Assembly (NCBI GenBank): GCA_036494815.1
Contig: DASXNV010000004.1
Span: 6,859-70,858, forward strand
Reading direction: 5' to 3'
DNA length: 64,000 nt
Origin: Poindextera sp036494815
GTDB taxonomy: Bacteria > Pseudomonadota > Alphaproteobacteria > Caulobacterales > Caulobacteraceae
The notes under the pieces are model-generated. The model saw only the letters and a program-made list of their open reading frames with translations, searched no databases and was not told the origin of the DNA. Shown piece by piece: positions 20,113 through 31,180 of the stretch (the stretch's first letter is position 1; each line of letters begins with the position of its first letter). Made by a program: the position numbers and the translations under genes.

Positions 20113-20550
20113 CTAGGTGCAGGTCGGATCTCGGATAGGGCGATGAACGCGCAACGGCTCTTGGCCCGGCGAACGAGCGTTATTCGCCAGCGCCACGATC
20201 TGGCTAAAATTCACTGGCTTCGTGATGTATCCGTCAGCCCCCGCTTGGCGCGCGCACTTACGGTCAGCGGCCGTGTCGCAGGATGTGACAATATAAAGCT
20301 TGGCAGGCGGTCGCCCGGTAGTTTCCTCACCGTCACGGATGAGCTTCGCCGCCGTCATGCCATCCATCAGAGGCATGTTGAAGTCCATGAGGATCAGGTC
20401 GAACGCCACGGCTTTGGCGACGACGACGGCCTGCGCTCCATTCACGGCAAAATCCACATCTAACCCTTGGGACGTAAGGATCGCACTGAGGAGCTTCCGA
20501 TGGCCCTCGTTGTCGTCGACGACCAATACGCGCGCTGCGTTTCTCGGCAT
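20113..20550 (-). CDS. Single-domain response regulator (CheY-like)
   Basis: A 145-aa receiver-only protein. It has the acidic pocket VVDDNEG, phospho-acceptor Asp in LILMDFNMPLMDG, the switch Thr/Ser in VTSCDTA, and the conserved Lys in YITKPVN. No output domain follows, only a 20-residue polar tail. It is divergent from recA, with 379 bp between; no histidine kinase is adjacent. It could be the unlinked partner of an orphan kinase such as 11401-13476, but nothing in the sequence proves that. Confidence 0.88.
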   Translation of the reverse strand: MPRNAARVLVVDDNEGHRKLLSAILTSQGLDVDFAVNGAQAVVVAKAVAFDLILMDFNMPLMDGMTAAKLIRDGEETTGRPPAKLYIVTSCDTAADRKCARQAGADGYITKPVNFSQIVALANNARSPGQEPLRVHRPIRDPTCT

Positions 20551-20669
20551 GGGCGATTACCCTCCTTGAGGGGGAGGCTCGGGTGGATCGGGGAGCTCAT
20601 AACAACCTTATGTGGCACTCCATTCGCGCACACTGAAGGGGCGATTGATATGGTCAACTGCCGCGAGCG

Positions 20670-20696
20670 TCGAAGTGTCACGTGTGACAGCTTCGA
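20670..20696. promoter_or_regulatory. Extended dyad, possible operator
   Basis: The core TGTCAC-GT-GTGACA (20676-20689) is a perfect inverted repeat. It is flanked by TCGAAG (20670-20675) and CTTCGA (20691-20696), which also pair after a single extra G. It lies 120 bp upstream of the response-regulator start and about 230 bp upstream of recA. The binding protein is unknown. Confidence 0.4.
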
Positions 20697-20811
20697 TCCA
20701 GTCCGGGAACCCCGAAGGCTGGCAGCTCTGCGGGCGGTGACATTTCGTATCGGCCACTGACAAAACGTAATGACCGTTCCACCAGCTTTATCCCCATCGC
20801 CGCTAAAAAAA

Positions 20812-20826
20812 GAACATATTGCGAAC
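20812..20826 (+). promoter_or_regulatory. LexA (SOS) box upstream of recA
   Basis: GAAC-ATATTGC-GAAC matches the alphaproteobacterial LexA site GAAC-N7-GAAC exactly. It lies 104 bp upstream of the recA ATG and directly after an A7 tract. This indicates DNA-damage induction of recA. Confidence 0.85.
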
Positions 20827-20929
20827 AGGAACAAAACGTGCACAATCGGGTCTCGTTCACGGGCTGAGGCCGGAGAGCGAAGTGGGGCCGGGTGGCGGCG
20901 AGAATCGTGGGATAAGGACGCTCATTCAG

Positions 20930-21994
20930 ATGACTCAGGCGGTGTTGAGACTCGTGGGACGTGATGACGCGGATAAACGGCGGGCGCTGGACGCTGCGCT
21001 GAGCCAGATCGACAAAGCCTTTGGCAAGGGCTCGGTGATGAGGCTCGGCGAAAAGGGCAAGATCGTCGAGATCGAGTCCGTCTCCACCGGCTCCCTGGGC
21101 CTGGACTTGGCCCTGGGCATCGGTGGCCTGCCCAAGGGGCGGGTCGTCGAGATTTATGGTCCGGAGAGTTCAGGCAAGACCACGCTCGCCTTGCACGTGG
21201 TGGCCGAGGTGCAGAAGGCCGGCGGCACCGCCGCCTTCGTCGACGCCGAGCATGCGCTGGATCCGTCCTACGCCCACAAGCTGGGGGTCAATCTGGACGA
21301 CCTGCTGGTCTCGCAGCCGGATACGGGCGAGCAGGCCCTGGAGATCACCGACACCCTGGTGCGCTCGGGCGCCGTCGACGTCATCGTCATCGACTCTGTG
21401 GCGGCCTTGACGCCGCGGGCCGAAATCGAGGGCGAGATGGGCGATAGCCTGCCCGGCCTGCAGGCGAGGCTGATGAGCCAGGCCCTGCGCAAGCTGACCG
21501 CCTCCATCTCCAAGACCCATACCCTGGTGATCTTCATCAACCAGATCCGCATGAAGATCGGGGTCATGTACGGCAGCCCGGAGACCACCACCGGCGGCAA
21601 CGCCCTGAAATTCTACGCCTCGGTCCGCCTGGACATCCGCCGCATCGGCTCGGTCAAGATGCGCGACGAGATCATCGGCAACAATGTCCGGGTCAAGGTG
21701 GTCAAGAACAAGGTGGCCCCGCCGTTCCGCGAGGTCGAGTTCGACATCATGTATGGCCAGGGCATCTCCAAGCTGGGCGAGATCATCGACCTGGGCGTCA
21801 AGGCCGGGGTGGTGGAGAAGTCCGGCTCCTGGTTCTCCTATAACAGCCAGCGCATCGGCCAGGGCCGCGACAATGTCCGCGAGTTCCTGAAGGCCAATCC
21901 CGACATGGCCGCCGACATCGAAAAGGCCGTGCGCGGCAAGTCCGATATCATCGAAGAGGAACTGCTGGTGGGCGGCCCCTCGGACGACGAATAG
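20930..21994 (+). CDS. recA: Recombinase RecA
   Basis: RecA forms ATP-dependent filaments on single-stranded DNA for recombination and for LexA cleavage. ATG at 20930 gives 354 aa, beginning MTQAVLRLVGRDDADKRRAL, which is normal for alphaproteobacteria; extension upstream crosses the leader and is rejected. Walker A GPESSGKTT is near residue 78, Walker B VIVIDSVAALTP follows, and the L2 loop FINQIRMKIGVMYGSPETTTGGN is intact. The C-terminal tail is acidic (GGPSDDE). A hairpin terminator follows at 22078; alaS is next, as in many proteobacteria. Confidence 0.97.
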   Translation: MTQAVLRLVGRDDADKRRALDAALSQIDKAFGKGSVMRLGEKGKIVEIESVSTGSLGLDLALGIGGLPKGRVVEIYGPESSGKTTLALHVVAEVQKAGGTAAFVDAEHALDPSYAHKLGVNLDDLLVSQPDTGEQALEITDTLVRSGAVDVIVIDSVAALTPRAEIEGEMGDSLPGLQARLMSQALRKLTASISKTHTLVIFINQIRMKIGVMYGSPETTTGGNALKFYASVRLDIRRIGSVKMRDEIIGNNVRVKVVKNKVAPPFREVEFDIMYGQGISKLGEIIDLGVKAGVVEKSGSWFSYNSQRIGQGRDNVREFLKANPDMAADIEKAVRGKSDIIEEELLVGGPSDDE

Positions 21995-22077
21995 AGCTCT
22001 CGCGCGGCCGCTTCGCGCGCGGCGAGATCCGCCTGCACTCTGGCCCGTGCGACCCCCGCGCGGCCGCGACGATAGGA

Positions 22078-22113
22078 AGGACGCCCAGGCCCCCGCCTTG
22101 GGCGTCCTTTTCG
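22078..22113 (+). terminator. recA terminator
   Basis: Left arm AGGACGCCCAGGC (22078-22090) pairs with GCCTTGGGCGTCCT (22095-22108) with one bulged base, followed by TTTTCGTTT. Clear Rho-independent shape. Confidence 0.8.
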
Positions 22114-22247
22114 TTTGAGCTTTTCATTCGAGGCGGCGGTTTGTTCGGCCGGAGCACCTGGCGATGGCCGTTCTGCAATCGCAGCTTGGCGACGGGGCTC
22201 GCGTTTTTCTATATGGAACCGGAACAGTCCCCGACGCCGGAGCGCCG

Positions 22248-24893
<2,646 letters not shown>

Positions 24894-24936
24894 GGTCCGA
24901 CTGACGCGCGCGAAGCGCGGTCGCAAGAAGGTCTTA

Positions 24937-24984
24937 CCACAAAGGATACGAAGGCGGCGCGGGCTACCTTCGTATCCTTTGTGG
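24937..24984. terminator. Perfect 18-bp stem-loop between alaS and icd
   Basis: CCACAAAGGATACGAAGG (24937-24954) and its exact reverse complement (24967-24984) flank a 12-nt loop. It sits between two convergent genes and is likely a bidirectional terminator, although neither side has a long T-run. The arm continues rightward as a rough 9-bp iteration of the CACGAAG type (24976-24995). Confidence 0.6.
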
Positions 24985-25010
24985 GCTTCGTGGTTGAATA
25001 AAAAGGCTAA

Positions 25011-26225
25011 TTAAGCCGCCAACGCCTGGGCCAGGTTCGCAGCGACCTTGTCGATGAAGCCTTCGGTGGTCAGCCAGCCTTGGAAATCGCCCACCAGCAG
25101 GGCCAGGTCCTTGGTCATGGCGCCGGACTCGACGGTCTGCACGCAGACCTTTTCCAGGGTCTCGGCGTAATGTTCCAGCTCGTCGTTGCCGTCCAGCTTG
25201 GCCCGGTGCTTCAGCCCCTGGGTCCAGGCGAAGATCGAGGCGATGGAGTTGGTCGAGGTGCTCTCGCCGCGCTGATGCTGGCGATAGTGGCGGGTGACAG
25301 TGCCGTGGGCGGCCTCGGCTTCCATGATCTTGCCGTCCGGCGTGATCAGCACCGAGGTCATCAGGCCCAGCGATCCATAGCCCTGGGCCACGGTGTCGGA
25401 CTGCACATCGCCGTCATAGTTCTTGCAGGCCCAGACGAAGCCGCCAGACCATTTCAGGGCTGAGGCGACCATGTCGTCGATCAGCCGGTGCTCATAGGTG
25501 ATGCCCGCGGCCTTGTAGTCGGCCTGGAACTCGGCCTCGTAGATCGCCTCGAAGATGTCCTTGAAGCGCCCGTCATAGGCCTTGAGGATGGTGTTCTTGG
25601 TCGACAGGTACACCGGATATTTGCGGGCCAGGCCATAGGTCAGGCTGGCGCGGGCGAAATCCTTGATGGAATCGTCCAGATTATACATGGCCATGGCCAC
25701 GCCGGAGCCTGGATAGTCGAACACCTCGTGCTCGATCACGTCGCCGTTGTGGCCCTCGAAGCGGATGGTCAGCTTGCCGGGGCCCGGCACCACGAAGTCG
25801 GTGGCCTTGTACTGGTCGCCATAGGCGTGGCGGCCGACGATGATCGGCTGGGTCCAGCCGGGCACCAGCCGCGGCACGTTCTTGCACAGGATCGGCTCGC
25901 GGAAGATCACCCCGCCCAGGATGTTGCGGATGGTGCCGTTGGGCGACTTCCACATTTTCTTGAGGTTGAATTCCTTCACCCGCGCTTCGTCCGGGGTGAT
26001 GGTGGCGCATTTGATGCCGACGCCGTGGCGCTTGATGGCCTCGGCCGCGTCGATGGTCACCTGGTCGTTGGTGGCGTCGCGGTGCTCGATGCCCAGGTCG
26101 TAATAGTCGATGTCGAGATCGAGAAAGGGGAAGATCAGCTTGTCCTTGATCATCTTCCAGATGATCCGGGTCATTTCGTCCCCATCCAGGTCGACGACGG
26201 GATTGGCGACTTTGATCTTGGCCAT
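25011..26225 (-). CDS. icd: NADP-dependent isocitrate dehydrogenase
   Basis: This TCA-cycle enzyme oxidises isocitrate to 2-oxoglutarate with NADP. ATG at 26225 (MAKIKVANPVVDLDGDEMTR) gives 404 aa and has GGAG at a good distance; an in-frame ATG 13 codons upstream is less likely. This is the eukaryote-like, dimeric IDH subfamily: KCATITPDEARVKEF, WKSPNGTIRNILGG, the NADP region AHGTVTRHYRQHQRGE and TNSIASIFAWTQGL are all present. It is convergent with alaS. Confidence 0.95.
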   Translation of the reverse strand: MAKIKVANPVVDLDGDEMTRIIWKMIKDKLIFPFLDLDIDYYDLGIEHRDATNDQVTIDAAEAIKRHGVGIKCATITPDEARVKEFNLKKMWKSPNGTIRNILGGVIFREPILCKNVPRLVPGWTQPIIVGRHAYGDQYKATDFVVPGPGKLTIRFEGHNGDVIEHEVFDYPGSGVAMAMYNLDDSIKDFARASLTYGLARKYPVYLSTKNTILKAYDGRFKDIFEAIYEAEFQADYKAAGITYEHRLIDDMVASALKWSGGFVWACKNYDGDVQSDTVAQGYGSLGLMTSVLITPDGKIMEAEAAHGTVTRHYRQHQRGESTSTNSIASIFAWTQGLKHRAKLDGNDELEHYAETLEKVCVQTVESGAMTKDLALLVGDFQGWLTTEGFIDKVAANLAQALAA

Positions 26226-26356
26226 GGGCGCTCCAGCTTGAGCCTTCATAAGGGCGCGCCTCACCGGGGCCGGCGCACAGGGCCGGTCGGGGGCGCGAAA
26301 CAGGGTCTCGCTATAGACGCTCGCGACGCCGCGCGAAACCCGCTATTGGCCTGCGC

Positions 26357-27154
26357 ATGAGCGAAGCGCTCCCCTGTCCCTGCGTTATCCTGAACGAGCC
26401 CCAGCTGGCCGAGAATATCGGCGCGGTCGCGCGAGTGATGGCCAATTTTGGTCTGCACGACCTCAGAATGGTGCGCCCGCGCGACGGCTGGCCGCAGGAG
26501 CGGGCCTGGGCCAGCGCCTCGGGCGCCGATTGGCCGCTGAACAATGCGCGGGTGTTCGACCGCCTGGAAGACGCGGTCGCCGACCTGCACCGCCTCTACG
26601 CCACCACTGCCCGCCCGCGCGAAACCCGCCTGCCCATCCTCACCCCCCGCGAGGCCGCCGCCGAGCTGAACGTCGCGGCGCATGCCGGCCTGAACATCGG
26701 CCTGCTGTTTGGCGGGGAGCGCGCGGGGCTGGAGACGGCGGACATCGCCTTGGCCCAGGCCATCGTCACCATTCCCATCGACCCCAAGTTCCGCTCTCTG
26801 AACCTGGCCCAGGCCGTGGCCCTGAACGCCTACGAATGGCGCATGACCCTGGCCGACCGGCCGTCGCCGGCCTTCAATGTGGAGGGCGAGGAGCCGGCCG
26901 ACCAGGGCGAGATGATCGGCTTCTATGAGCATCTGGAGCGAGAGCTGGACACGTCCGGCTTCTTCTATCCGCCGGAAAAGACCCCCTCGATGGTGCGCAA
27001 TCTGCGGGTCATCTTCGCCCGCTCGCGCCTGACCGTGCAGGAGGTGCGCACGATGCGCGGGGTGATCACCGCCCTGACCAAGGGGCGGGGCCGGGTGCTG
27101 GCGCGGCTGGCCAAGGAGCGTGCCGAGCGCGAGGCGGGCGAGCCTAAACCTTAG
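26357..27154 (+). CDS. trmJ: SPOUT RNA 2'-O-methyltransferase, TrmJ type
   Basis: A 265-aa SpoU/TrmH-fold methyltransferase resembling TrmJ, which methylates position 32 of tRNAs. N-terminal VILNEPQLAENIGAVARVMANFG carries the Asn-Ile-Gly-Ala-Arg signature. LLFGGERAGL and IPIDPKFRSLNLAQAVALNAYEW are the trefoil-knot SAM motifs. The C-terminal 80 residues form a helical extension. It is divergent from icd and its TAG overlaps the stop of the convergent PagL-like gene by two bases. Confidence 0.88.
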   Translation: MSEALPCPCVILNEPQLAENIGAVARVMANFGLHDLRMVRPRDGWPQERAWASASGADWPLNNARVFDRLEDAVADLHRLYATTARPRETRLPILTPREAAAELNVAAHAGLNIGLLFGGERAGLETADIALAQAIVTIPIDPKFRSLNLAQAVALNAYEWRMTLADRPSPAFNVEGEEPADQGEMIGFYEHLERELDTSGFFYPPEKTPSMVRNLRVIFARSRLTVQEVRTMRGVITALTKGRGRVLARLAKERAEREAGEPKP

Positions 27155-27753
27155 CGGAACCGATAACCCAACCTCAGGCCGACATTGTTGATCCCTTGGT
27201 TGTAGCGGTGGGCCAGGACCAGGCCGTTCGACAGGTGGACGAACTGGGCTCCGATGCTCCAGCGCCTGGATAGGCGCCAATCGACCCCGGCGGCCTCACG
27301 AAATAGCACCTTGGACCCCAGCAGCAGCCGGTGATCCAGGTCATAGGCGCCGCGCGGCCCGGGCGGCGGATTAGCGACGCCGTCGGTGAGGCCAAAACCC
27401 AGATCGAGCGAGCCGTATAGCGGACCGATGAGCCTGTGGTTCCAGGTCAGGCCCGCGGAACCGAAATTGGTCAGACCGGCGGAGTTCAGCGACAGGGCGG
27501 CGTTCAGGCGAGGCGCGCCCATAAAGCGCAGCCAGGCTGGCCGCGCGCTGTCGATCTCGACCTGAACATCGCCCGTGCCGCTTTCCTTTCCATGACGCAG
27601 GTCGCTGACGTCATGGGCGTATCCACCCACCCAAATCTGGTCGAGCCCGCCCGCCTGCGCCGTCGGTGGTGCGCCGACCATCGCCAAGACCAAGCCTGTC
27701 GAGATAAAAAAATAGTCTGGCCAGGGGCGATGGTTCCGAAGAGCGCGCGGCAT
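27151..27753 (-). CDS. pagL: PagL-like lipid A 3-O-deacylase (acyloxyacyl hydrolase)
   Basis: A 200-aa outer-membrane beta-barrel. The N-terminus is a signal peptide (residues about 1-35, ending PTAQAG). The body alternates beta strands (LIGPLYGSLDLGFGLTDG, KVLFREAAGVDWRL) and ends in RLGYRFR. FVHLSNGLVLAHRYNQGINN matches the PagL His-x-Ser-Asn catalytic region and the downstream Asn-x-Gly-x-Asn motif. PagL removes the 3-position acyl chain from lipid A, altering envelope charge and immune recognition. The gene is convergent with trmJ, stops overlapping. Confidence 0.8.
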   Translation of the reverse strand: MPRALRNHRPWPDYFFISTGLVLAMVGAPPTAQAGGLDQIWVGGYAHDVSDLRHGKESGTGDVQVEIDSARPAWLRFMGAPRLNAALSLNSAGLTNFGSAGLTWNHRLIGPLYGSLDLGFGLTDGVANPPPGPRGAYDLDHRLLLGSKVLFREAAGVDWRLSRRWSIGAQFVHLSNGLVLAHRYNQGINNVGLRLGYRFR

Positions 27754-27888
27754 CGGTGATCCTATCGTTGTGTTTCAGGCACGAAACGCACGAACACAGA
27801 TAGAGCGCGCCATGCGCGAATTCACGAAACAGGCATGACCGTCCCCGGCTGGCTTGGCGAGGCGGTCGCCTGTTCAGGGAAGCCAAGA

Positions 27889-27917
27889 TTGACTCTTGCC
27901 GTTTCCGCCGTCATACA
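27889..27917 (+). promoter_or_regulatory. Candidate sigma70-type promoter for rpsD
   Basis: TTGACT (27889-27894) and CATACA (27912-27917) are spaced by 17 bp, about 130 bp upstream of rpsD. The leader downstream could carry the S4 autoregulatory structure, but none was resolved. Confidence 0.4.
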
Positions 27918-28046
27918 CCCGCCTTTCCCGCGTCCGGGCGTGCTCGGAGGCGGTGAAGTCCATGACGGGTGATGCATTGGCCGCCGTTGAGATCGCCGTC
28001 CCAGTTTCGGGGTGGCCGGCCCGCATCGAGCTAGAAGAGAAGACTC

Positions 28047-28664
28047 ATGTCTAAGCGCCAATCGGCGAAATACAAACTTGACCGACGGATGGGCGAAAAC
28101 ATCTGGGGTCGCCCGAAATCCCCGATCAACAACCGCTCCTACGGCCCCGGCCAGCACGGCCAGCGCCGCAAATCCAAGGTCTCCGACTTCGGCCTGCAGC
28201 TGCGCGCCAAGCAGAAGCTGAAGGGCTATTACGGCAACCTGACTGAAAAGCAGTTCGCCAAGACCTATGAAGACGCCGCCCGCAAGAAGGGCAACACCGC
28301 CGAGACCCTGGTGGGTCTGCTGGAAAGCCGTCTGGACGCGATCGTCTATCGCGCCAAGTTCGTGCCGACCGTGTTCGCGGCGCGTCAGTTCGTCAATCAC
28401 GGCCACGTGCTGGTCAACGGCAAGCGCGTCAATATCGCCTCCTATCGCGTGAAGCCGGGCGACGTGGTCTCGGTGCGTGAACGCTCGCGCAACATGGCCC
28501 TGGTGCTGGAAGCCATCCAGTCCGGCGAACGCGACATTCCCGACTATATCGAGATGGACGCCAAGGGCATGTCCGCCAAATACATCCGTCAGCCGGAACT
28601 GGCCGAAGTGCCCTATCCGGTGAAGATGGAACCGAACCTGATCGTCGAATTCTACGCCTCGTAA
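28047..28664 (+). CDS. rpsD: 30S ribosomal protein S4
   Basis: S4 nucleates 30S assembly by binding 16S rRNA and often represses its own synthesis. The 205-aa protein begins MSKRQSAKYKLDRRMGENIW. The alphaproteobacterial S4 form is seen: KYKLDRRMG, YGPGQHGQRR, and the S4 RNA-binding motif ESRLDAIVYRAKFVPTVFAARQ followed by NHGHVLVNGKRVNI. It ends YPVKMEPNLIVEFYAS. RBS AGAAGAGAAGA precedes ATG. It is isolated from the main ribosomal operons, as is usual in this class. Confidence 0.97.
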   Translation: MSKRQSAKYKLDRRMGENIWGRPKSPINNRSYGPGQHGQRRKSKVSDFGLQLRAKQKLKGYYGNLTEKQFAKTYEDAARKKGNTAETLVGLLESRLDAIVYRAKFVPTVFAARQFVNHGHVLVNGKRVNIASYRVKPGDVVSVRERSRNMALVLEAIQSGERDIPDYIEMDAKGMSAKYIRQPELAEVPYPVKMEPNLIVEFYAS

Positions 28665-28697
28665 GACGCGGAATTTTCGATCGATAGACCTGAAGAC

Positions 28698-28735
28698 GGG
28701 GGCGAGACGAAAGCCTCGGCCCTGTTTTTGGTGGC
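28698..28735 (+). terminator. Probable rpsD terminator
   Basis: GGGGGCGAG and CTCGGCCCT pair with one mismatch around an ACGAAAGC loop, followed by a T5 run at about 28724-28728. Confidence 0.55.
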
Positions 28736-28756
28736 GGGCCCGTGGGGCGGCAGCGC

Positions 28757-29386
28757 CTATCCCGCCAACGCCGCCTGCTCCCACTCCAGAAACTCCGGTG
28801 TGTTCAGCAGGGTCTCGTTATAGGCGCCGCCCAGCCCCGCATCGCCATAGTCCGACAGATGAACGCCATAGGTGCGAAAGCGGGTGGCGACCGGGGTGTA
28901 GAAGGCGTCGGCGATCGACCAGTCGCCCAGCAGGAATGGGCCTTTAGATTGATAGCGTCCACGTAGGTCGCTCCACAGGCGGGCGATGCGGCGCACGTCG
29001 TGGGCGGTGGCTTCGGTGGGGTCCAGCTGGGTCTTGAGGGTCAGGTCCATGGGAAACTCGCCGCGAAGCGAGGGAAAGCCGGAATGCATCTCCGCCGCCG
29101 CGGCCCGGCCCAAGGCGCGGGTCATAGGGTCTTCCGGCCAAAGTTTCGCCGCCGGGAATTTCTCGGCCAGATATTCGCAGATGGCCAGGCTGTCCCAGAT
29201 CAGAAGCTCGCCGTCCTTCAGCGCCGGCACCCGGCCCGACGGCGAGTGGCGCGCGATCTCCTCGGTCACGCCGAATTCGCGCAGGGCGATCAGCGTCTCT
29301 TGAAAGTCCGCGCCCGTGCGCTTGAGCGCCAGCCAGGGGCGCAGCGACCAGGTGGACCACTTCTTCGTGCCGATGATCAGTTCCAT
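28757..29386 (-). CDS. Glutathione S-transferase family protein
   Basis: A 209-aa GST-fold protein. N-terminal thioredoxin-like domain MELIIGTKKWSTWSLRPWLA carries the Ser-rich active-site turn (SxWSLR), and the SGRVPALKDG segment includes the cis-Pro. A helical C-terminal domain (residues about 85-200) follows. ATG 29386 has AGGA at a suitable distance; an ATG three codons upstream (29395) is an alternative. Substrate unknown. Convergent with rpsD. Confidence 0.85.
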   Translation of the reverse strand: MELIIGTKKWSTWSLRPWLALKRTGADFQETLIALREFGVTEEIARHSPSGRVPALKDGELLIWDSLAICEYLAEKFPAAKLWPEDPMTRALGRAAAAEMHSGFPSLRGEFPMDLTLKTQLDPTEATAHDVRRIARLWSDLRGRYQSKGPFLLGDWSIADAFYTPVATRFRTYGVHLSDYGDAGLGGAYNETLLNTPEFLEWEQAALAG

Positions 29387-29559
29387 GGCGGGCATCCTAA
29401 AAAGTTTCCAGACGCGGCATACGGGCGCCAGCGGGCGATGCAAGGCCTTCTTCAACGGGGTTGCGGGCCGCAGGTTCACAAAACCGGTATGGCGCATGGG
29501 CCGATGCGCTTTAAGGTGGCGTCACAAGAAGCAGACCATGTGCACCTAAGGGAGGGCGT

Positions 29560-31098
29560 ATGACCGACGCGACCGCGCCAGGAGCGACGGCGGCCGGACG
29601 AAAGCCGTTATTTTCAGACCGTTATAAAGCGATCGTGCTGGCGCTGCTTTTGCTGGCCTACACCTTCAATTTCATCGATCGCACCATCATCGCCACCATC
29701 GGCCCCAAGATCCGCGAGGACCTGGGCCTGTCCAACACCCAAATCGGCCTTTTGGGCGGGCTCTATTTCGCCCTGCTCTACACAATTCTCGGCATTCCCA
29801 TCGCCCGCCTGGCCGAGCGCTTCAATCGCGTCTCGATCATCTCGGCGGCGGTGCTGATCTGGTCCGGCTTCACCGCCCTGTGCGGCACGGCGGGCAGTTT
29901 CGCGACACTGGCGGCCTATCGGTTCGGGGTCGGCATCGGCGAGGCGGGCTTGTCGCCTCCGTCCCATTCGCTGATCTCCGACTATTTCGAGCCCAAGAAG
30001 CGGGCCTCAGCGCTCGGCATCTACTCCTTCGGCATTCCGCTGGGCACCATGTTCGGGGCGGTGGCCGGCGGCTGGATCGCCCAGAACTTTTCCTGGCGCA
30101 TGGCCTTCATGCTCGTGGGCCTACCCGGCGTCCTGATCGCTCTCCTGGTCAAGCTGGTGATGAAGGAGCCGCCGCGCGGCCATTCGGAGCCGGAAGTCGA
30201 AGAACGGGCGCTGAGCGTCGAGGAATTGGTCCCGGCGGCGGTTCCCGCGCCCGAGGGGCACTGGTTCGCCAAGGAGATGAGCGAACTGAAGGCTGTGACC
30301 GCTACGCTGTTCGGCAGTTGGCCGGTGCTGAACATGATCCTGGGGGTCACCCTGGCTTCGTTCGGCTCCTATGGCGCCGGCCAGTTCGTGCCGCAGTATT
30401 TCCGCTCCGCCTATCATCTGGATATAGGCCAGGTGGGCCTGATCGTCGGTCTGGTAGGCGGCATCTCCACAGGGCTCGGCACCCTGGCCGGTGGCTTTTT
30501 GACCGACCGTTTGAGCAAGCGCAGCCCGCGCTGGTATTCGCTGACCCCGGCCATCGGCCTGACCATCGCCACGCCCATCTATATCTTCGCCTATACGCGG
30601 CCGACCTGGCAGGCGGCGGCGCTGGTGCTGCTGGTTCCTGGCCTGTTCCACTACACCTATCTCGCCCCGACCTTCGGGGTGGTTCAGAACATGGTGGAGT
30701 CGCGCCGGCGGGCGACGGCGGCGGCGATCCTGCTGTTCTTCCTCAACCTGATCGCGCTCGGCGGCGGCCCGCCCTTCACCGGCTGGCTGATCGACCATTT
30801 CGCCCAGTTCGACATCAACCACCCGGCGGCGCAGGGGTTGGTCGGCAAGCTCGCCCATCTGTTCGACGTCTCTGGCGGTTTGAACGCCAACAAGGCTTGC
30901 CCAGGCGGTGTCGCACCCAAGGCGGCCGGCGAGGCGGCCAAGGCGCTGTGCTCCGCGACCCTGGTCACCTCGACACGGGAGGGGATCGTCGTCAGCGTCT
31001 GTTTCTATCTGTGGGCCGGATTCCACTATCTGCTGGGATCGTTCGGCCTGACCCAGGCCCTGCAGCGCGCGCGCACCTTGCGCGGTGAAGCAGGGTAA
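29560..31098 (+). CDS. MFS transporter
   Basis: A 512-aa major facilitator with about twelve membrane segments. After a 20-residue hydrophilic N-terminus, the first helix region YTFNFIDRTIIATIGPKIR and loop GIPIARLAERFNR match the spinster-like/hexuronate-type MFS group. The loop between TM6 and TM7 is long (about residues 205-240). A 70-residue extracytoplasmic insert precedes the last helices, containing two Cys (ANKACPGG, KALCSAT) that may form a disulfide. Substrate cannot be assigned. A hairpin terminator follows. Confidence 0.85.
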   Translation: MTDATAPGATAAGRKPLFSDRYKAIVLALLLLAYTFNFIDRTIIATIGPKIREDLGLSNTQIGLLGGLYFALLYTILGIPIARLAERFNRVSIISAAVLIWSGFTALCGTAGSFATLAAYRFGVGIGEAGLSPPSHSLISDYFEPKKRASALGIYSFGIPLGTMFGAVAGGWIAQNFSWRMAFMLVGLPGVLIALLVKLVMKEPPRGHSEPEVEERALSVEELVPAAVPAPEGHWFAKEMSELKAVTATLFGSWPVLNMILGVTLASFGSYGAGQFVPQYFRSAYHLDIGQVGLIVGLVGGISTGLGTLAGGFLTDRLSKRSPRWYSLTPAIGLTIATPIYIFAYTRPTWQAAALVLLVPGLFHYTYLAPTFGVVQNMVESRRRATAAAILLFFLNLIALGGGPPFTGWLIDHFAQFDINHPAAQGLVGKLAHLFDVSGGLNANKACPGGVAPKAAGEAAKALCSATLVTSTREGIVVSVCFYLWAGFHYLLGSFGLTQALQRARTLRGEAG

Positions 31099-31111
31099 AA
31101 AGCAGTGGAAC

Positions 31112-31148
31112 GGGTGGGCGGCCCGCAAAGGCCGTCCGCCCACCTTTC
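31112..31148 (+). terminator. Terminator after the MFS gene
   Basis: GGTGGGCGG (31113-31121) pairs with CCGCCCACC (31136-31144), with secondary GGCC pairing inside the loop, followed by TTT. Confidence 0.6.
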
Positions 31149-31180
31149 CATACCGGGCCTGGACCGCTAAAAGCCCGCCC

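Larger units (their letters stand above)
20551..20929. other. 379-bp divergent intergenic region, response regulator/recA
   Basis: No credible coding sequence. It holds a long dyad at 20670-20696 and the SOS box of recA at 20812-20826; the section 20790-20840 is A-rich and likely contains the recA promoter. The gap from SOS box to the recA ATG (about 100 bp) implies a sizeable 5' leader. Confidence 0.6.
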
